Of a DNA stretch of 64,000 nucleotides, positions 30,661-42,739 are shown piece after piece. Made by a program: the position numbers and the translations under genes. The stretch comes from Atriophallophorus winterbourni. Taxonomy: Eukaryota > Platyhelminthes > Trematoda > Plagiorchiida > Microphallidae. Every line of letters begins with the position of its first letter. Position 1 is the first letter of the stretch. The stretch lies in NCBI GenBank assembly GCA_013407085.1, contig JACCGJ010012616.1, positions 1 to 64,000 of the forward strand, in the 5' to 3' direction. The notes under the pieces were generated by a model, which saw only the letters and a list, made by a program, of their open reading frames with translations, did no database searches and was not told the DNA's origin.

Positions 30661-31255
30661 CTGTTGTGGTATATAAGGTATAACAAGTCTACTCTAACAC
30701 GTAAATTAGGCCTCCTACATGAAATACATCAATAGGCAATTATTTAAGAACTAACGTCGATGGTATCGGATTACCGGTGCAGGGCTTAGCTAGCCATTTG
30801 TCTTATTTGTTAGAACATTCATTCGGCAATACAGCTTCGTTCATTAAGAAAGCATATGACTTTGCATCACGCCCAAAGTCGGTAACAATTAAGGACGAGA
30901 AAATTATGGTTAGTTTTGATGTAAGTGCTTTTTTCACCAAAGTCAATGCAACAAGTTCCAAACAGATAACTAGATGCGCCTTAGAATCTGAGGTCACTTT
31001 GTCAGATCGCACAAACGTGAGCGTCTAGCATATTATCAACGGTGTGTTGGTCGGCCTAAGCATGAAACATTTCGTATTTATTGAGCAATTATAGAGACAA
31101 AAAAGGGATGGCAATGGGTTCACTATTATTTAAAGTATTTGCGATCATGTTTTAGAGCATTTGGAGAACATATGTCTTAACAATGAAGGCCTTACGCCAA
31201 AATTACGGTGGGGTGATTTTAATGACACATTTGTAATATGAAATCTAAAAGCATT
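30661..31255 (+). pseudogene. PLE reverse transcriptase fragment 1 in the array
   Basis: The open frame 30777-31028 gives GLASHLSYLLEHSFGNTASF and KIMVSFDVSAFFTKVNATSS (motif A with its Asp). Downstream, across stops, RGMAMGSLLFKVFA (motif B, the GMAMGSPLSP block of PLE RTs) and WGDFNDTFVI (motif C region, first Asp changed) follow. No endonuclease. It starts with the phrase TTGTGGTATATAAGGTATAAC, which also starts fragments 3 and 4. Confidence 0.75.
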
Positions 31256-32654
31256 TGTTAGGTTGTTGGGATATTAATTCATTTAACGGGGGTTTCAAAT
31301 GTTTCACCAAACCGTTTCACTAAATACTCGTTGCCGGATATTTAATATCAAACATGTGATCTAACCGGTTATCAATTTGAAAATCTATATAATACGTTAA
31401 CTGCATGCATAACGCAAATTCAATATATGTTTATGAACTAAAAATAATCAGTACTATACGTTCTTGTCCTTTGTTAAATCTTCGAAAGCTAAATTACCAG
31501 CAAAGTTATCTTTCAGTAAAATTGGAATGAATAACGTGGATTTTGAAGCATAAAATTTTAAAATAATACGAAATAAAATATATTCCATTCAACTTCAAAT
31601 CATCATATAATATATTTTCAAGTTATAAATATAATTTAAACGATGGTAACGAATTTTTCGAACAGCTCAAATTATGAGAAGCGTAAAGGAAATCATTTAC
31701 AATTTTTGATATTCTGGATTACATTACCTAAGATTTAAAATGTTTCAACGTGAACTGGTATTTTGTTACAAATCAAGATTTTTTTGAAGTTGGAATAATT
31801 TGACATATTTATAAAACTATGTTAACACCTTGGCTAGTGATAGGTAGTATAAATATGGATGATAACCCACCCTTTTCTTGAACCGGAACTGATAGTGTTT
31901 GAAAATTGTAAAATAATAAAATGTTATAATAAGTCAAATTCAGTAGACGTTTATGGTTTTGTTGGCTGATATACAAAGTTATGTAAATTTAATTTTAATA
32001 GTTAGCAGCGCAATTATGTGCATACATAAGCAATCCCAACAAATGTTTTTGTTGTTGTTGGGATAATATTTTTTTAGTCGGTTTCATATGTTTCAGCATA
32101 TTCAAAAACAGAAATTCATCAGGATTTAATGTTCAAATCCTACGCGAAACATTGAAAAGCTTCATTTCACTAAAATTGGAATTTGTAATGTTGATTTTAA
32201 TGCATAAAGTTTGAAATAATACGATATAAATTATTGAATTTAACATCACATCATCATATATTATATTTTTAAAACAAAAATCTTGTTTAAACGATGTTAC
32301 CGAATGCAACGAACTTTGAGTGCGATTGGTTAGAATCGTTTTTGTGTAACGTTTCATTATTGGCACGGAAATTATGATAAGCTTAAGGTTATTATAATCA
32401 TTCGTATAGAAAATGTGAAATGTATATAGTTCGAATGCAAATAGGAAGTGATTGCATTCATTGTTCAGTAGTTATTTATTAATTATACTTCATAAGGTAA
32501 TAATGATTTTAGAGTTCACAAAGAAAAATGGTCGGAAGTTTTGTGGATTAAGAGATTTGTTATGAACAATGTAATTATCCGACCAATCATTTGCCTCGAA
32601 ATGAAGGAATTTTTCGTAATGTGTCTCTAATTATTATTCTAGTTGATCACATAT

Positions 32655-33120
32655 CCTATGCGATTTACGTACGTGTTGTGGATGTGTCGAACAAGTGTGA
32701 CGAAAATGAATTTCAGAATGCGATTTCAAAGAGATACGCGAATTGGACGAGTTTCGATTGTTTTGAAAGTAACACTTGCGCTACACCTTACAACAAATTG
32801 GGGTACAATTAACACAAGTTAATTATTCCACACTCCAGATTAAATTGTCGAAGTTTTTTCGTTATTGTCAGAGTTTGTAGTAGTATGGAAATGCTTGTTT
32901 CCATATATCATTTTCACAAGAAGCCTGAGCATGTTCAAACCTGGAATTGACAAGTATATGTTGACCAAATCCAACCTTGCACCTAAATACAGGTGCTTAG
33001 TGTCCATATGGATAAAACATTTGTGTTGTTTTCATGCATTCCCAAAATTTTAAGCTGTGGTTGCTGTAAATAATTTGTTCTTTGGACATATTATTATTTC
33101 TTTATTCTCAAAAAATCTAT
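32655..33120. repeat. Dispersed repeat D2, copy 1
   Basis: Aligns with 35855-36300 (shared: AAGTGTGACGAAAATGA, AAGAGATACGCGAATTGGAC, GTTTCGATTGTTTTGAAAGT, CAAGTTAATTATTCCACACT, GTGTCCATATGGATAAAACA). The first part also recurs at 43380-43470. The 73-codon open frame 32591-32812 overlaps it but is not kept open in copy 2, so I do not call a gene. Confidence 0.75.
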
Positions 33121-33460
33121 TCATTACTTTTACTGACTGCACAACGCAAATTCAATATGTGTTTTTTAACAGAACTTTAGTAGTTTTTACGTTCTTATTA
33201 TGTAGAAACTTTTGAAACGTAAATATCCAGCGATGTAATGTTTCACTAAAATTTGAATGAATAGTGCAGATGTTGAAGCAAAACATTTTAAAATAATACA
33301 AAATAAAATAATCCTTTGAACTTCAAATAAATATATAATTTATTTTTGAATTATAAATCTAATTTAAACAATGGTAACGAATTTTCCTATAAATGCAAAT
33401 TATTCGAGTTGTTAAGAAAATCATTTTCGACTTTGGGATGGTGGATTGAATTACCTAAGA

Positions 33461-33502
<42 letters not shown>

Positions 33503-33505
<3 letters not shown>

Positions 33506-33905
33506 AAATTATCATAATATCTATTGATTACTGCTGTATGATTTGTGGCTTCAGACTGTATTATATGTTAGAAAAAATATCATGATAAGCAATATGATAG
33601 TCACGAATGAAAAACGATTGTAATAGTTGTTGTTTCGGTTAAACCAGGAATCGCTCTGTGATTATGTGGTCCAGCATTGGGGCTGCTAGTGATAACCCTA
33701 TTTATTAATAGGTTCAAATTCACACCTTGTTCAATAACTTCTCACTGTGTCAAGACATAACTTAAACAAAATCTTGCGTGCAAACCAGACAAAGCAAACA
33801 AAAAAACATTGGTTCCCATGTAAAAACGCGGGGCCTGTGAGCCGAAACACTACATTATTCAATAGTCTATTTGATTCATTCGTCGGTGTGGAACAATCAA
33901 ATGTT
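33503..33905. repeat. Dispersed repeat D1, copy 2
   Basis: Second copy of the repeat at 25366-25925, directly after an (AT)n run at 33466-33501. It lacks the 170-base middle segment. Its downstream end passes into a unit of the 0.9 kb array. Confidence 0.7.
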
Positions 33906-34994
33906 TCACTAAATAATGACATTCAATCTCATATGATTTGATCTAACATGTTATCATGTTATCACGTTGCAACCGTAGCAACAGCGTAGTTCGAAATTTT
34001 AATCGACTAATATACAGCCTAATTTTTGCGAATGTTGATCAGTGACGTTCAATCAAATATTTCTTTATTCTTGAAAATTTATTCATTAATTTTAGTGACC
34101 GCACAACGCAAACAATGATACATTGATGAACAAAATATTAGATAGATCACGATTCTAGATATCTCGTATATCCTCTATATCTATATAGTCTCAATCTATA
34201 ATATACTAATCTTATATTATCTAATATATAACATGTTCGACGTGACCTGGTAGTTTGTTACAATCCTGATTGTTATGACTTTGCAATCATTTGTCCATAT
34301 ATAAAAACGATGAAAATAGTTTCGTTAGTGATAGGTTGAAAAAATAATCAATGATAACCCACGGGGTGATAATGGTGGAATTGGGCCTGTTGGTGTGTGA
34401 ATATTGTAAGATAATAAAATGTTATATTAATTCAAATTAGGTTGATGTTAATGTTATTGTTGGATGGCATATAAATTTTTGTAATTTTAATTTTTAAACT
34501 TAGCGACGTATAGATGTGCATAAATAATGCATCTAAACGAATACTTATTGTTGTTGGGATAATAATTTATTTTATGTCGGTTTCAAATGTTTCATCAAAG
34601 TGTTTCACTGAATAATCGGTGCAGGACATTCAATCTCATTTTATGTGATCTAACTAGCTAACATGTTATTACGTTGCAACCGCAGCAACATCGTATTTCG
34701 AAATTTTAATCGACTAATATACAGTTTAATTTTTGCGAATGTGGCTAAGTGATATTTAATCAAATATTTCTTTATTCTTAAAAATCTATTCAATAATATT
34801 ACTGACCGCACATTGCAAATCATGATACATTGTTGAACAGAATATTATCAGGATTATAAGTTCGTATCCTATAGAAAACGTTTTAAAGCTTAATTTCAAG
34901 CGAAGATATGATTAACGAAAATTTGAATGAATACTGGAGATTTCAAAACAAACGTTTAAAATAATACGAAATAAAATATTCCTTTCTACTTCAA

Positions 34995-35230
34995 AATCAT
35001 CACCAACTTCGATACCACACAGCTAACTGGATGCGCCTTAGAATCTGAGGTCAGTTTGTCAGATCGCACAAACGTGAGCGTCTAACATATAATCAACGGT
35101 GTGATGGTCGGCCTAAGCATTAACTACTTCGTATTTATTGAGCAATTATACGCACAAAAACAAGGGATGGCAATGGGTTTACTGATATCTAAAGTATTTG
35201 CGCACATGTATATAGAGCATTTGGAGAGCT
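34995..35230 (+). pseudogene. PLE reverse transcriptase fragment 2 in the array
   Basis: Nucleotide match to fragment 1 from about 30940 to 31160 (ACTGGATGCGCCTTAGAATC, TCAGATCGCACAAACGTGAG, GTATTTATTGAGCAATTATA, GGGATGGCAATGGGTTTACT). It covers motif A end through motif B (QGMAMGLL). At 35225-35232 it continues without a gap into a LINE. Confidence 0.75.
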
Positions 35231-35850
35231 CAATGGGGCAATCGACCGCTTAGCGAATATGAAGGTCCCTGGTGACGAACGAATTACACCTGAGCTCATA
35301 AAATGCTGTTGAGCAGCATTATTACAAACGTTTCACCATTTGCTTCTGCAGTGGTGGCAGAAGGAGTGTGTCCCACAAGATATGCGAGGCACACAGTTCG
35401 TAAAGCTATATAAGATTAAGGGTGACAGAGACAACTGCAACAATTACAGAGGAATATCGTTTCTGAAAGTTGTAAAAAATTGATTGCTATAGTCTCACAG
35501 ATCCTGTAAAAATTATCAGCTGATAGAATTTAGTACGAATCTCAATGTGGCTTCCGCAAAAAAAGATCAACCGTTGACATGATCTTCTACCTGAGACAAC
35601 TTCAAGAAAAGTGTCGGGGACAGCGTATGCCATTACTTTATTGATTTAACTATGGCATTCGACTACGTCATCAGGGAGGGTCTTTTTAAAATGCTTGATT
35701 TGATAGGCTGCCCCCAAGGCTGCTCAAAGTTGTTATTTCGATCCACTGAGTCATGAAAGTCCCAGTCCATTTTAATGTTTGTAGCTCAGAAGCTTTTGAG
35801 ATTCGTTGAGGCGTCAAATAATGGTGTGTTCATAACATCGATTATTAGAT
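35228..35850 (+). mobile_element. RTE-like APE LINE fragment (RT core)
   Basis: Aligns with copy 2 at 23398-24010: GAGCTCAATGGGGCAATCGA, then TGTCCCACAAGATATGCGAG, AACTGCAACAATTACAGAGG (the CNNYRG block), GGCTTCCGCAAAAAAAGATC and CATTCGACTACGTC (motif A). Ends after TTCGTTGAGGCGTCAAATAATG (motif B region). It has several stops. Confidence 0.75.
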
Positions 35851-35854
35851 AAAA

Positions 35855-36300
35855 ACATGGACGTTACCAAACAAGTTTGACGAAAATGAGTTTCAGAATG
35901 AGATTTCAAAGAGATACGCGAATTGGACGAGTTTCGATTGTTTTGAAAGTAACAGTTGCGCTACACATTACAAGAAATTGGGTTACAATTAACACAAGTT
36001 AATTATTCCACACTCCAGATCAAATTGTCGAAGTTTTTTATTTGCTGTCAGAGTATGTATAGTATGGATATGTTTGCTTCCTTATATCATTTTCACAAAA
36101 AGCCTGAGCACGTTCAAACCTGAAATTGACAAGTATATGTTGACCAAATCTAACCTTGCACCTAAATACAGGTGATTAGTGTCCATATGGATAAAACATT
36201 TGTGTTGTTTTCATGAATTCCCAATATTTGTAAGCTGTGGTTGCTGTAAATTATTTGCTCTTTGGACATATTATTATTTCTTTATTCTCAACAAATCTAA
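35855..36300. repeat. Dispersed repeat D2, copy 2
   Basis: Follows the LINE fragment directly. High similarity to 32655-33120, with the reading frame of copy 1 broken. Confidence 0.75.
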
Positions 36301-36576
36301 TAAGTCAACTTCAGTTGATGTTTATATTTTTGTTAGCTGATATACAAAGATATATAAATTTGCGAATCTCCCTAAGTGAATTTCAATCAAATATTTCCTC
36401 GTTGTTAAAAATGTATTTATTACTTTTAATGACTGAACAACGCAAATCAAAGATATATTGTGGAACAGAATATTGTTAGGATTTTGAGTTCTTTTAAAGC
36501 TTGAGTTTATGCGAAGATATATTACACTTAAACTGGAATGAATCTTGTTGATTTGAAGCCTATTATTTTAAAAAAA

Positions 36577-36622
<46 letters not shown>

Positions 36623-37227
36623 TCGACGTGACCTGGTATTTTGTTACAATCATGATTGTTATGAAGTTGCAATAATTTGTCATATATTAAAAACGATGAA
36701 AATAGTTTAGTTAGTGATAGGTTGAAAAAATATCAATATTAACCCACGGGGTGATAATGGTGGAATTATGCCTGTTGGTGTGTGAATATTGTAAGATAAT
36801 AAAATGTTATATTAATTCAAATTAGGTTGATGTTAATGTTATTGTTGGATGGCATATAAATTTTTGTAATTTTAATTTTTAAACTTAGTGACGTAAAGAT
36901 GTGCATAAATAATGCATCTAAACGAATACTTATTGTTGTTTGGGATAATAATTTAAATTATGTCGGTTTCAAATGTTTCATCAAAGTGTTTCACTGAATG
37001 ATCGGTGCGGGACATTCAAACTCATGTTATGTGATCTAACTAGCAAACATGTTATTACGTTGCAACCGCAGCAACATCGTATTTCGAAATTTTAATCGAC
37101 TAATATACAGTTTAATTTTTGCGAATTTTGCTGAGTGATATTTAAACAAATATTTCTTTATTCATCGAAATCTATTTATTAATATTACTGACCGCACATT
37201 GCAAATCATGATACATTGTTGAACAGA

Positions 37228-37254
37228 ACATTATCATTATCATTATCATTATTA
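37228..37254 (+). repeat. (ATTATC)n short tandem repeat
   Basis: Three to four hexamers ATTATC at the joint between two array segments. The sequence after it repeats 36320-36500 (TTTTGTTAGCTGATATAC..., TTGTGGAACAGAATATTGTTAGG), so the joint marks a local duplication of about 0.93 kb. Confidence 0.7.
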
Positions 37255-37555
37255 TATTTTTGTTAGCTGATATACCAAGGTATATAAATTTGCGAATCTC
37301 TCTAAGTGAATTTCAATCAAATATTTCCTCATTGTTAAAAATGTATTTATTACTTTTAATGACTGAACAACGCAAATCAAAGATATATTGTGGAACAGAA
37401 TATTGTTAGGATTTTGAGTTCTTTTAAAGCTTGAGTTTAGGCGAAGATATATTACACTTAAACTGGAATGAATATTGTTGATTTTGAAGCATATTATTTA
37501 AAAAAATTGTACATTATTATATAATATATAATCTATATATATATATATAGATATC

Positions 37556-37589
<34 letters not shown>

Positions 37590-38099
37590 AATGTTTCGAC
37601 GTGACCTGATATTTCGTTACAAATCATGATTGTTATGAAGTTGCCATAATTTGTCATTTATAAAAACCTATGAAAACTCTTTGTTAGTGATGGGTTAGAA
37701 TAATATCAATGATAACCCACTGTATACGGCATTTCTTCGTACTGTGGGTGTGAGAATATTGTTAATAAATGAAATGTTGTAATAGGTCAAATTCGGTTGA
37801 TGTTTATGTTTTTGATCGCTGAAATATGAATCTATTTTAAACTTAATTTTAAAATTTAGCGATGTGATTATGTGCACAAATGAGGAATTTATACCAAATT
37901 TTATAATTAATGTGATAATTATTTATTTAATGGCGGATTTAAGTGATTTGGTCTAAAATGCTAATATGTAAATAAATTGGAACTGAAGCTACCGCGTATT
38001 TTGAATTTTTGATCTAATATATTACATCGTAATTTTTGGGAATGTCGCTAGGAAACATTGAAAGCTTAATTTCTCTTAAAGTTATGTTTAACTAAAATT

Positions 38100-38149
38100 G
38101 GAATGAACCTGATGACGACAAACATCCAGAAACCGAGGTGGTGTGTAAG
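38100..38149 (+). ncRNA. Hammerhead-like motif, array unit a (damaged)
   Basis: CTGATGA at 38109, then a CGACAAACATCCA stem II region, GAAACC and GAGGTGG. Compared with the other units the 5' stem I strand is gone: a 19-base deletion between two CCTGAT words removed TCTTACTGTCTCCA. Likely non-functional. Confidence 0.45.
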
Positions 38150-38987
38150 GGATGGGCTGGTGAGCACCATACTACATTGAAATGAATTATGCTATGAACC
38201 CTATCAATGAAGTTGAGGCTGTAGCCGTTTTGTTAAAGAAAACCACGTTAAAAATAAGGTGGATAAGCACAATAATTTGCTAATTTTCGTATAATTTCTG
38301 CGCTTATTCTTAACGCAAAAGCATCTGAAATTCATCTTTATCTGAGAAATTATGTTCAGTTCCAAAATCATGATACTAATGTTGAGAGAATAATTTATTA
38401 ATTATACACACACACATATATGTATATATTTTGCAATGAAAATAAACAAAAATGCATGTGGATTACATAATTTGATGTGGAGTGATCTGTTTTTAAAAAT
38501 CATGATTGCTATCAAGTTTGAAAAATGTGTCATATATATATAAATCCATAAAAACATATTTGTTAGTGATACATAAGAAAACATTCAATGTTAACGCACG
38601 GTCGGGTCCATGTTGAGCTCGATCTGTTGGTGTGTGAATATTGTAAAATAATGAAATGTTATAATAAGTCAAATTTGGTTGATGCTCATATTTTTGATCG
38701 CTGATTTAATAATTTATTTAAAATTTAATTTTAAAATTTGGCGACGTGATTACGTGCATAAATAATCAAACTAAACCCATTTTCATGGTTAATGGGATAA
38801 TAACTTATTTTATGGCGGTTTCTAACATGCTAACATGTTATTTCATAGCAACCGTAGCAACAGCGTATTTCAAATTTTTAATCTAATATAATACATTGTA
38901 ATTTTTGGGAATGTCGCTAGGAAACATTGAAAGCTTAATTTATAAGGAAGTTATATTTAACTAAAATTGGAATGAACCTGATCTTAC

Positions 38988-39036
38988 TGTCTCCACCTGA
39001 TGACGGCAAACATCCAGAAACCGAGGTGGTGTGTAA
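38988..39036 (+). ncRNA. Hammerhead-like motif, array unit b
   Basis: TGTCTCCAC precedes CTGATGA (38997-39003), then CGG...CCA, GAAACC, GA, GGTGGTGTG. The core CUGAUGA and GAAA are present, stem III can form as ACC/GGU with a GA loop, and CCACCT/AGGTGG supplies outer pairing. Weak points: the first stem II pair is C-A, and the base after GGU is G, which hammerheads do not cleave. It matches the 3.4 kb unit motif base by base with small indels, so common origin is likely. Confidence 0.55.
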
Positions 39037-39439
39037 GAGATGGGCTTGTGAGCACCATACTACATTGTAATGAATTATGCTATGAACTTTATCAATGGTG
39101 TTGCAGCTGTAGCTGTTTGTTAAAGAAAACCGCGGTACAAATAAGGTGGATAAGCACAATAATATCATAATTGTTGTATAATTTTTACGCGTATGCTTCA
39201 CGCAAATGAGTTTCATTTCTGACACGGAGCCTTGTCAGACCAATGGTGATAGTCATGACAGGGAACTTGAATAAGTTGTAGTCAACACTCCACTCCTTTT
39301 TGACCTTATTTGACCTAAGACGTGGTTGAAATGGACTAATTCGAGGGCGTTTACGAGAGGATAGATAATGTCAAACTGCAAACTGTAATGAATAACTGTA
39401 AAATGCTATTCTCTAGGTACGTACGCAGGGTTAAGTGGA

Positions 39440-39915
39440 GGTTAGGAATATGCTTGTGGTATATAATGTATAACAGGTTTACTCTGACTCTTAAATTCGC
39501 CCTCCTACATGAAATACATCGAAATAAAATTATTTAGGAACTAACGTCAATGGTATCGGATCATCAGCGCAGTAGTTAGCTAGCTATTTAACTTATTTGT
39601 TAGAACATTTATTCAGCAATACAGCCATGTTCCTAAAGAACGCATATGACTTGGCAGAACTCTCGAATTCTGTAAGACTTAATGACAATATAAATAAGGT
39701 TAGCTTTGACATGAGCGCTTTCTTCACCAACGTCGATACAACAAGTTCGATACAACTAACTGCATGGCATTGGAATCTCAGTCTAATTTGTCTGATCGCA
39801 CGAAAATGAGCGTCTTGCTAATTACCAAAAGGTGTGTAGGTCGGTCTAAGCATGAACCACTTCGTATTTATTGAGCAATTATATAGATGAAAAGAAGGGA
39901 TGGCAATGTGTTCAC
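39440..39915 (+). pseudogene. PLE reverse transcriptase fragment 3 in the array
   Basis: The frame 39597-39809 gives LEHLFSNTAMFLKNAYDLAE and NKVSFDMSAFFTNVDTTSS (motif A). It begins with the same TTGTGGTATATAATGTATAAC phrase as fragments 1 and 4 and stops in a TA run right after GGGATGGCAATG (motif B). Fragment 4 at 42740-43190 is over 90 percent similar by eye. Confidence 0.75.
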
Positions 39916-39919
39916 TGAT

Positions 39920-39954
<35 letters not shown>

Positions 39955-40486
39955 AATGTTTCGACGTGACCTGATATTTCGTTACAAATCATGATTGTTA
40001 TGAAGTTGCCATAATTTGTCATTTATAAAAAACTATGAAAACTCTTTGTTACTGATGGGTCAGAATAATAGCAATGATAACCCACTTTGTACGCCTTCTC
40101 TTCTTTGTACTGTGCGTGTGAAAATATTGTAAATAAATGAAATGTTGTAATAAGTCAAATTCGGTTGATGTTTATGTTTTTGATCGCTGGAATATAAATT
40201 CATTTTGAACTCAATTTTGAAATTTAGCGATGTGATTATGTGCACAAATGAGGAATTTATACCCATTTTTATATTTAATGTGATAATAATTTATTTAATG
40301 GCGGATTTAAGTGATTTGGTCTAAAATGCTAATATGTAAATAAATTGGAACTGAAGCGACAGCGTATTTTGAATTTTTAATCTAATATATTACATCGTAA
40401 TTTTTGAGAATGTCGCTAGGAAACATTGAAAGCTTAATTTCTCATAAAGTTATGTTCAACTAAAATTGGAATGAACCTGATCTTAC

Positions 40487-40535
40487 TGTCTCCACCTGAT
40501 GACGGCAAACATCCAGAAACCGAGGTGGTGTGTAA
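40487..40535 (+). ncRNA. Hammerhead-like motif, array unit c
   Basis: Same sequence as unit b: CTCCAC, CTGATGA at 40496-40502, CGGCAAACATCCA, GAAACCGAGGTGGTGTG. The same C-A pair and G at the cleavage position apply. Confidence 0.55.
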
Positions 40536-41384
40536 GGGATGGGCTTGTGAGCACCAAACTACATTGTAATGAATTATGCTATGAACCTTATCAATGAAAT
40601 TGAGGCTGAAGCCTTTTTCTTAAAGAAAACCATGTTAAAAATAAGGTGGATAAGCACAATATTTTGCTAATGTTTGTATAATTTCTGCGCTTATTCCTAA
40701 CGCAAATATATCTGAAATTCATTTTTATCTGAGAATTTATGTTCAGTTCCAAAATCATGATACTAATGTAGAGAGAATTATTTAATTATTATATACACAC
40801 ATACATATATTTATATATATATATATATTGCAATGAAAATAAACAAAAATGCATGTGGATTACATGTTTTGATGTGGAGTGATCTGTTTTTACAAATCAT
40901 GATTGCTATCAAGTTTGAAAAATGTGTCATATATAGATAAATCCATAAAAACATATTTGTTACTGATACATAGGAAAATATTCAATGATAACGCACGTGT
41001 GGATCCTGGATGAGCTCGATCTGTTGGTGAGTGAATATTGTAAAATAATGGAATGTTATAATAAGTCAAATTTGAATGATGCTCATATTTTTGATAGATG
41101 AATTAATGATCTTTTAAAAATTTAATTTTAAAATTTGGCGACGTGATTACGTGCATAAATAATCAACCTAAACCCATTTTCATGGTTAATGGGATAATAA
41201 CATATTTTATGGCGGTTTCTAACATGCTAACATGTTATTTCATAGCAACCGTAGAAAAAGCGTATTTCAAATTTTTAATCTAATATAATACATTGTAATT
41301 TTCGGGAATGTCGCTAGGAAACATTGAAAGCTCAATTTATAAGGAAGTTTTGTTCAACTAAAATTGGAATGAACCTGATCTTAC

Positions 41385-41433
41385 TGTCTCCACCTGATGA
41401 CGGCAAACATCCAGAAACCGAGGTGGTGTGTAA
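41385..41433 (+). ncRNA. Hammerhead-like motif, array unit d
   Basis: Same as units b and c, with CTGATGA at 41394-41400. Spacing from unit c is 898 bp. Confidence 0.55.
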
Positions 41434-42285
41434 GAGATGGGCTTGTGAGCACCATACTACATTGTAATGAATTATGCTATGAACTTTATCAATGGTGTTG
41501 CAGCTGTAGTTGTTTGTTAAAGAAAACAGCGGTTCAAATGAGGTGGATAAGCACAATAATTTGCTAATGTTTGTATAATTTCTGCGCTTATTCTTAATGC
41601 AAATGCATCTGAAATTCATCTTTATCTGAGAAATTATGTTCAGTTCCGAAATCATGATACCAATGTAGAGAGAATATTTTATTAATTATATACACACATA
41701 TATACATGTATATATTTTGTAATGAAAATAAACAAAAATGCATGTGGATTACATGTTTTGATGTGCAGTGATCTGTTTTTACAAATCATGTATGCTATCA
41801 AGTTTGAAAAATGTGTCATATATATATATATATAAATATAAATCCATAAAAACATATTTGTTAGTGATACATAGGAAAACATTCAATGTTAACGCACGTT
41901 CGGGTCCTTGTTGAGCTGGATCTGTTGGTGTGTGAATATTGTAAAATAATGAAATGTTATAATAAATCAAATTTGGTTGATGCTCATATTTTTGATCGCT
42001 GATTTAATAATTTTTTTAAAATTTAATTTTAAAATTTGGCGACGTGATTACTTGCATAAATAATCAACCTAAACCCATTTTCATGGTTAATGGGATAATA
42101 ACTTATTTTATGGCGGTTTCTAACATGCTAACATGTTATTTCATAGCAACCGTAGCAACAGCGTATATCAAATTTTTAATCTAATATAATACATTGTAAT
42201 TTTTGGGAATGTCGCTAGGAAACATTGAAAGCCTAATTTCTCATAAAGTTATGTTAAACTAAAATTGGAATGAACCTGATCTTAC

Positions 42286-42334
42286 TGTCTCCACCTAATA
42301 ACGGCAAACATCCAGAAACCGAGGTGGTGTGTAA
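42286..42334 (+). ncRNA. Hammerhead-like motif, array unit e (core mutated)
   Basis: The core reads CTAATAA (42295-42301), losing both G residues of CTGATGA, while the remainder (CGGCAAACATCCA, GAAACCGAGGTGG) is kept. Inactive by the known core requirements. Spacing from unit d is 901 bp. Confidence 0.5.
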
Positions 42335-42739
42335 GGGATGGTCTTGTTAGCACCATACTACATTGTAATGAATTATGCTATGAACATTATCAATGGTGTT
42401 GCAGCTGTAGCTGTTTGTCAAAGAAAACCGCGGTACAAATAAGGTGGATAAGCACAATAATATCATAATTGTTGTATAATTTCTACGCGTATGCTTCACG
42501 CAAATGCGTTTCATTTGTGGCACTGTAGCTTCGTCAGACCAATGGTGATAGGCATGTCAGGGATCATGAATAAGTTGTAGTCAACACTCCACTTGTTATT
42601 TGACCTTATTTGACCTAAGGCGTGGTTGAAGTGGACTAATTCGAGGTCGTTTACGAAAGGATAGATAATGTCAAACTGCAAACTGTAATGAATAACTGTA
42701 AAATGCTATTCTCTAGGTACGTACGCAGCGTTAAGTAGG

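Noticed and set aside
32591..32812. 73-codon frame in repeat D2
   Set aside because: The frame is broken in the second copy at 35855, so coding is unlikely.
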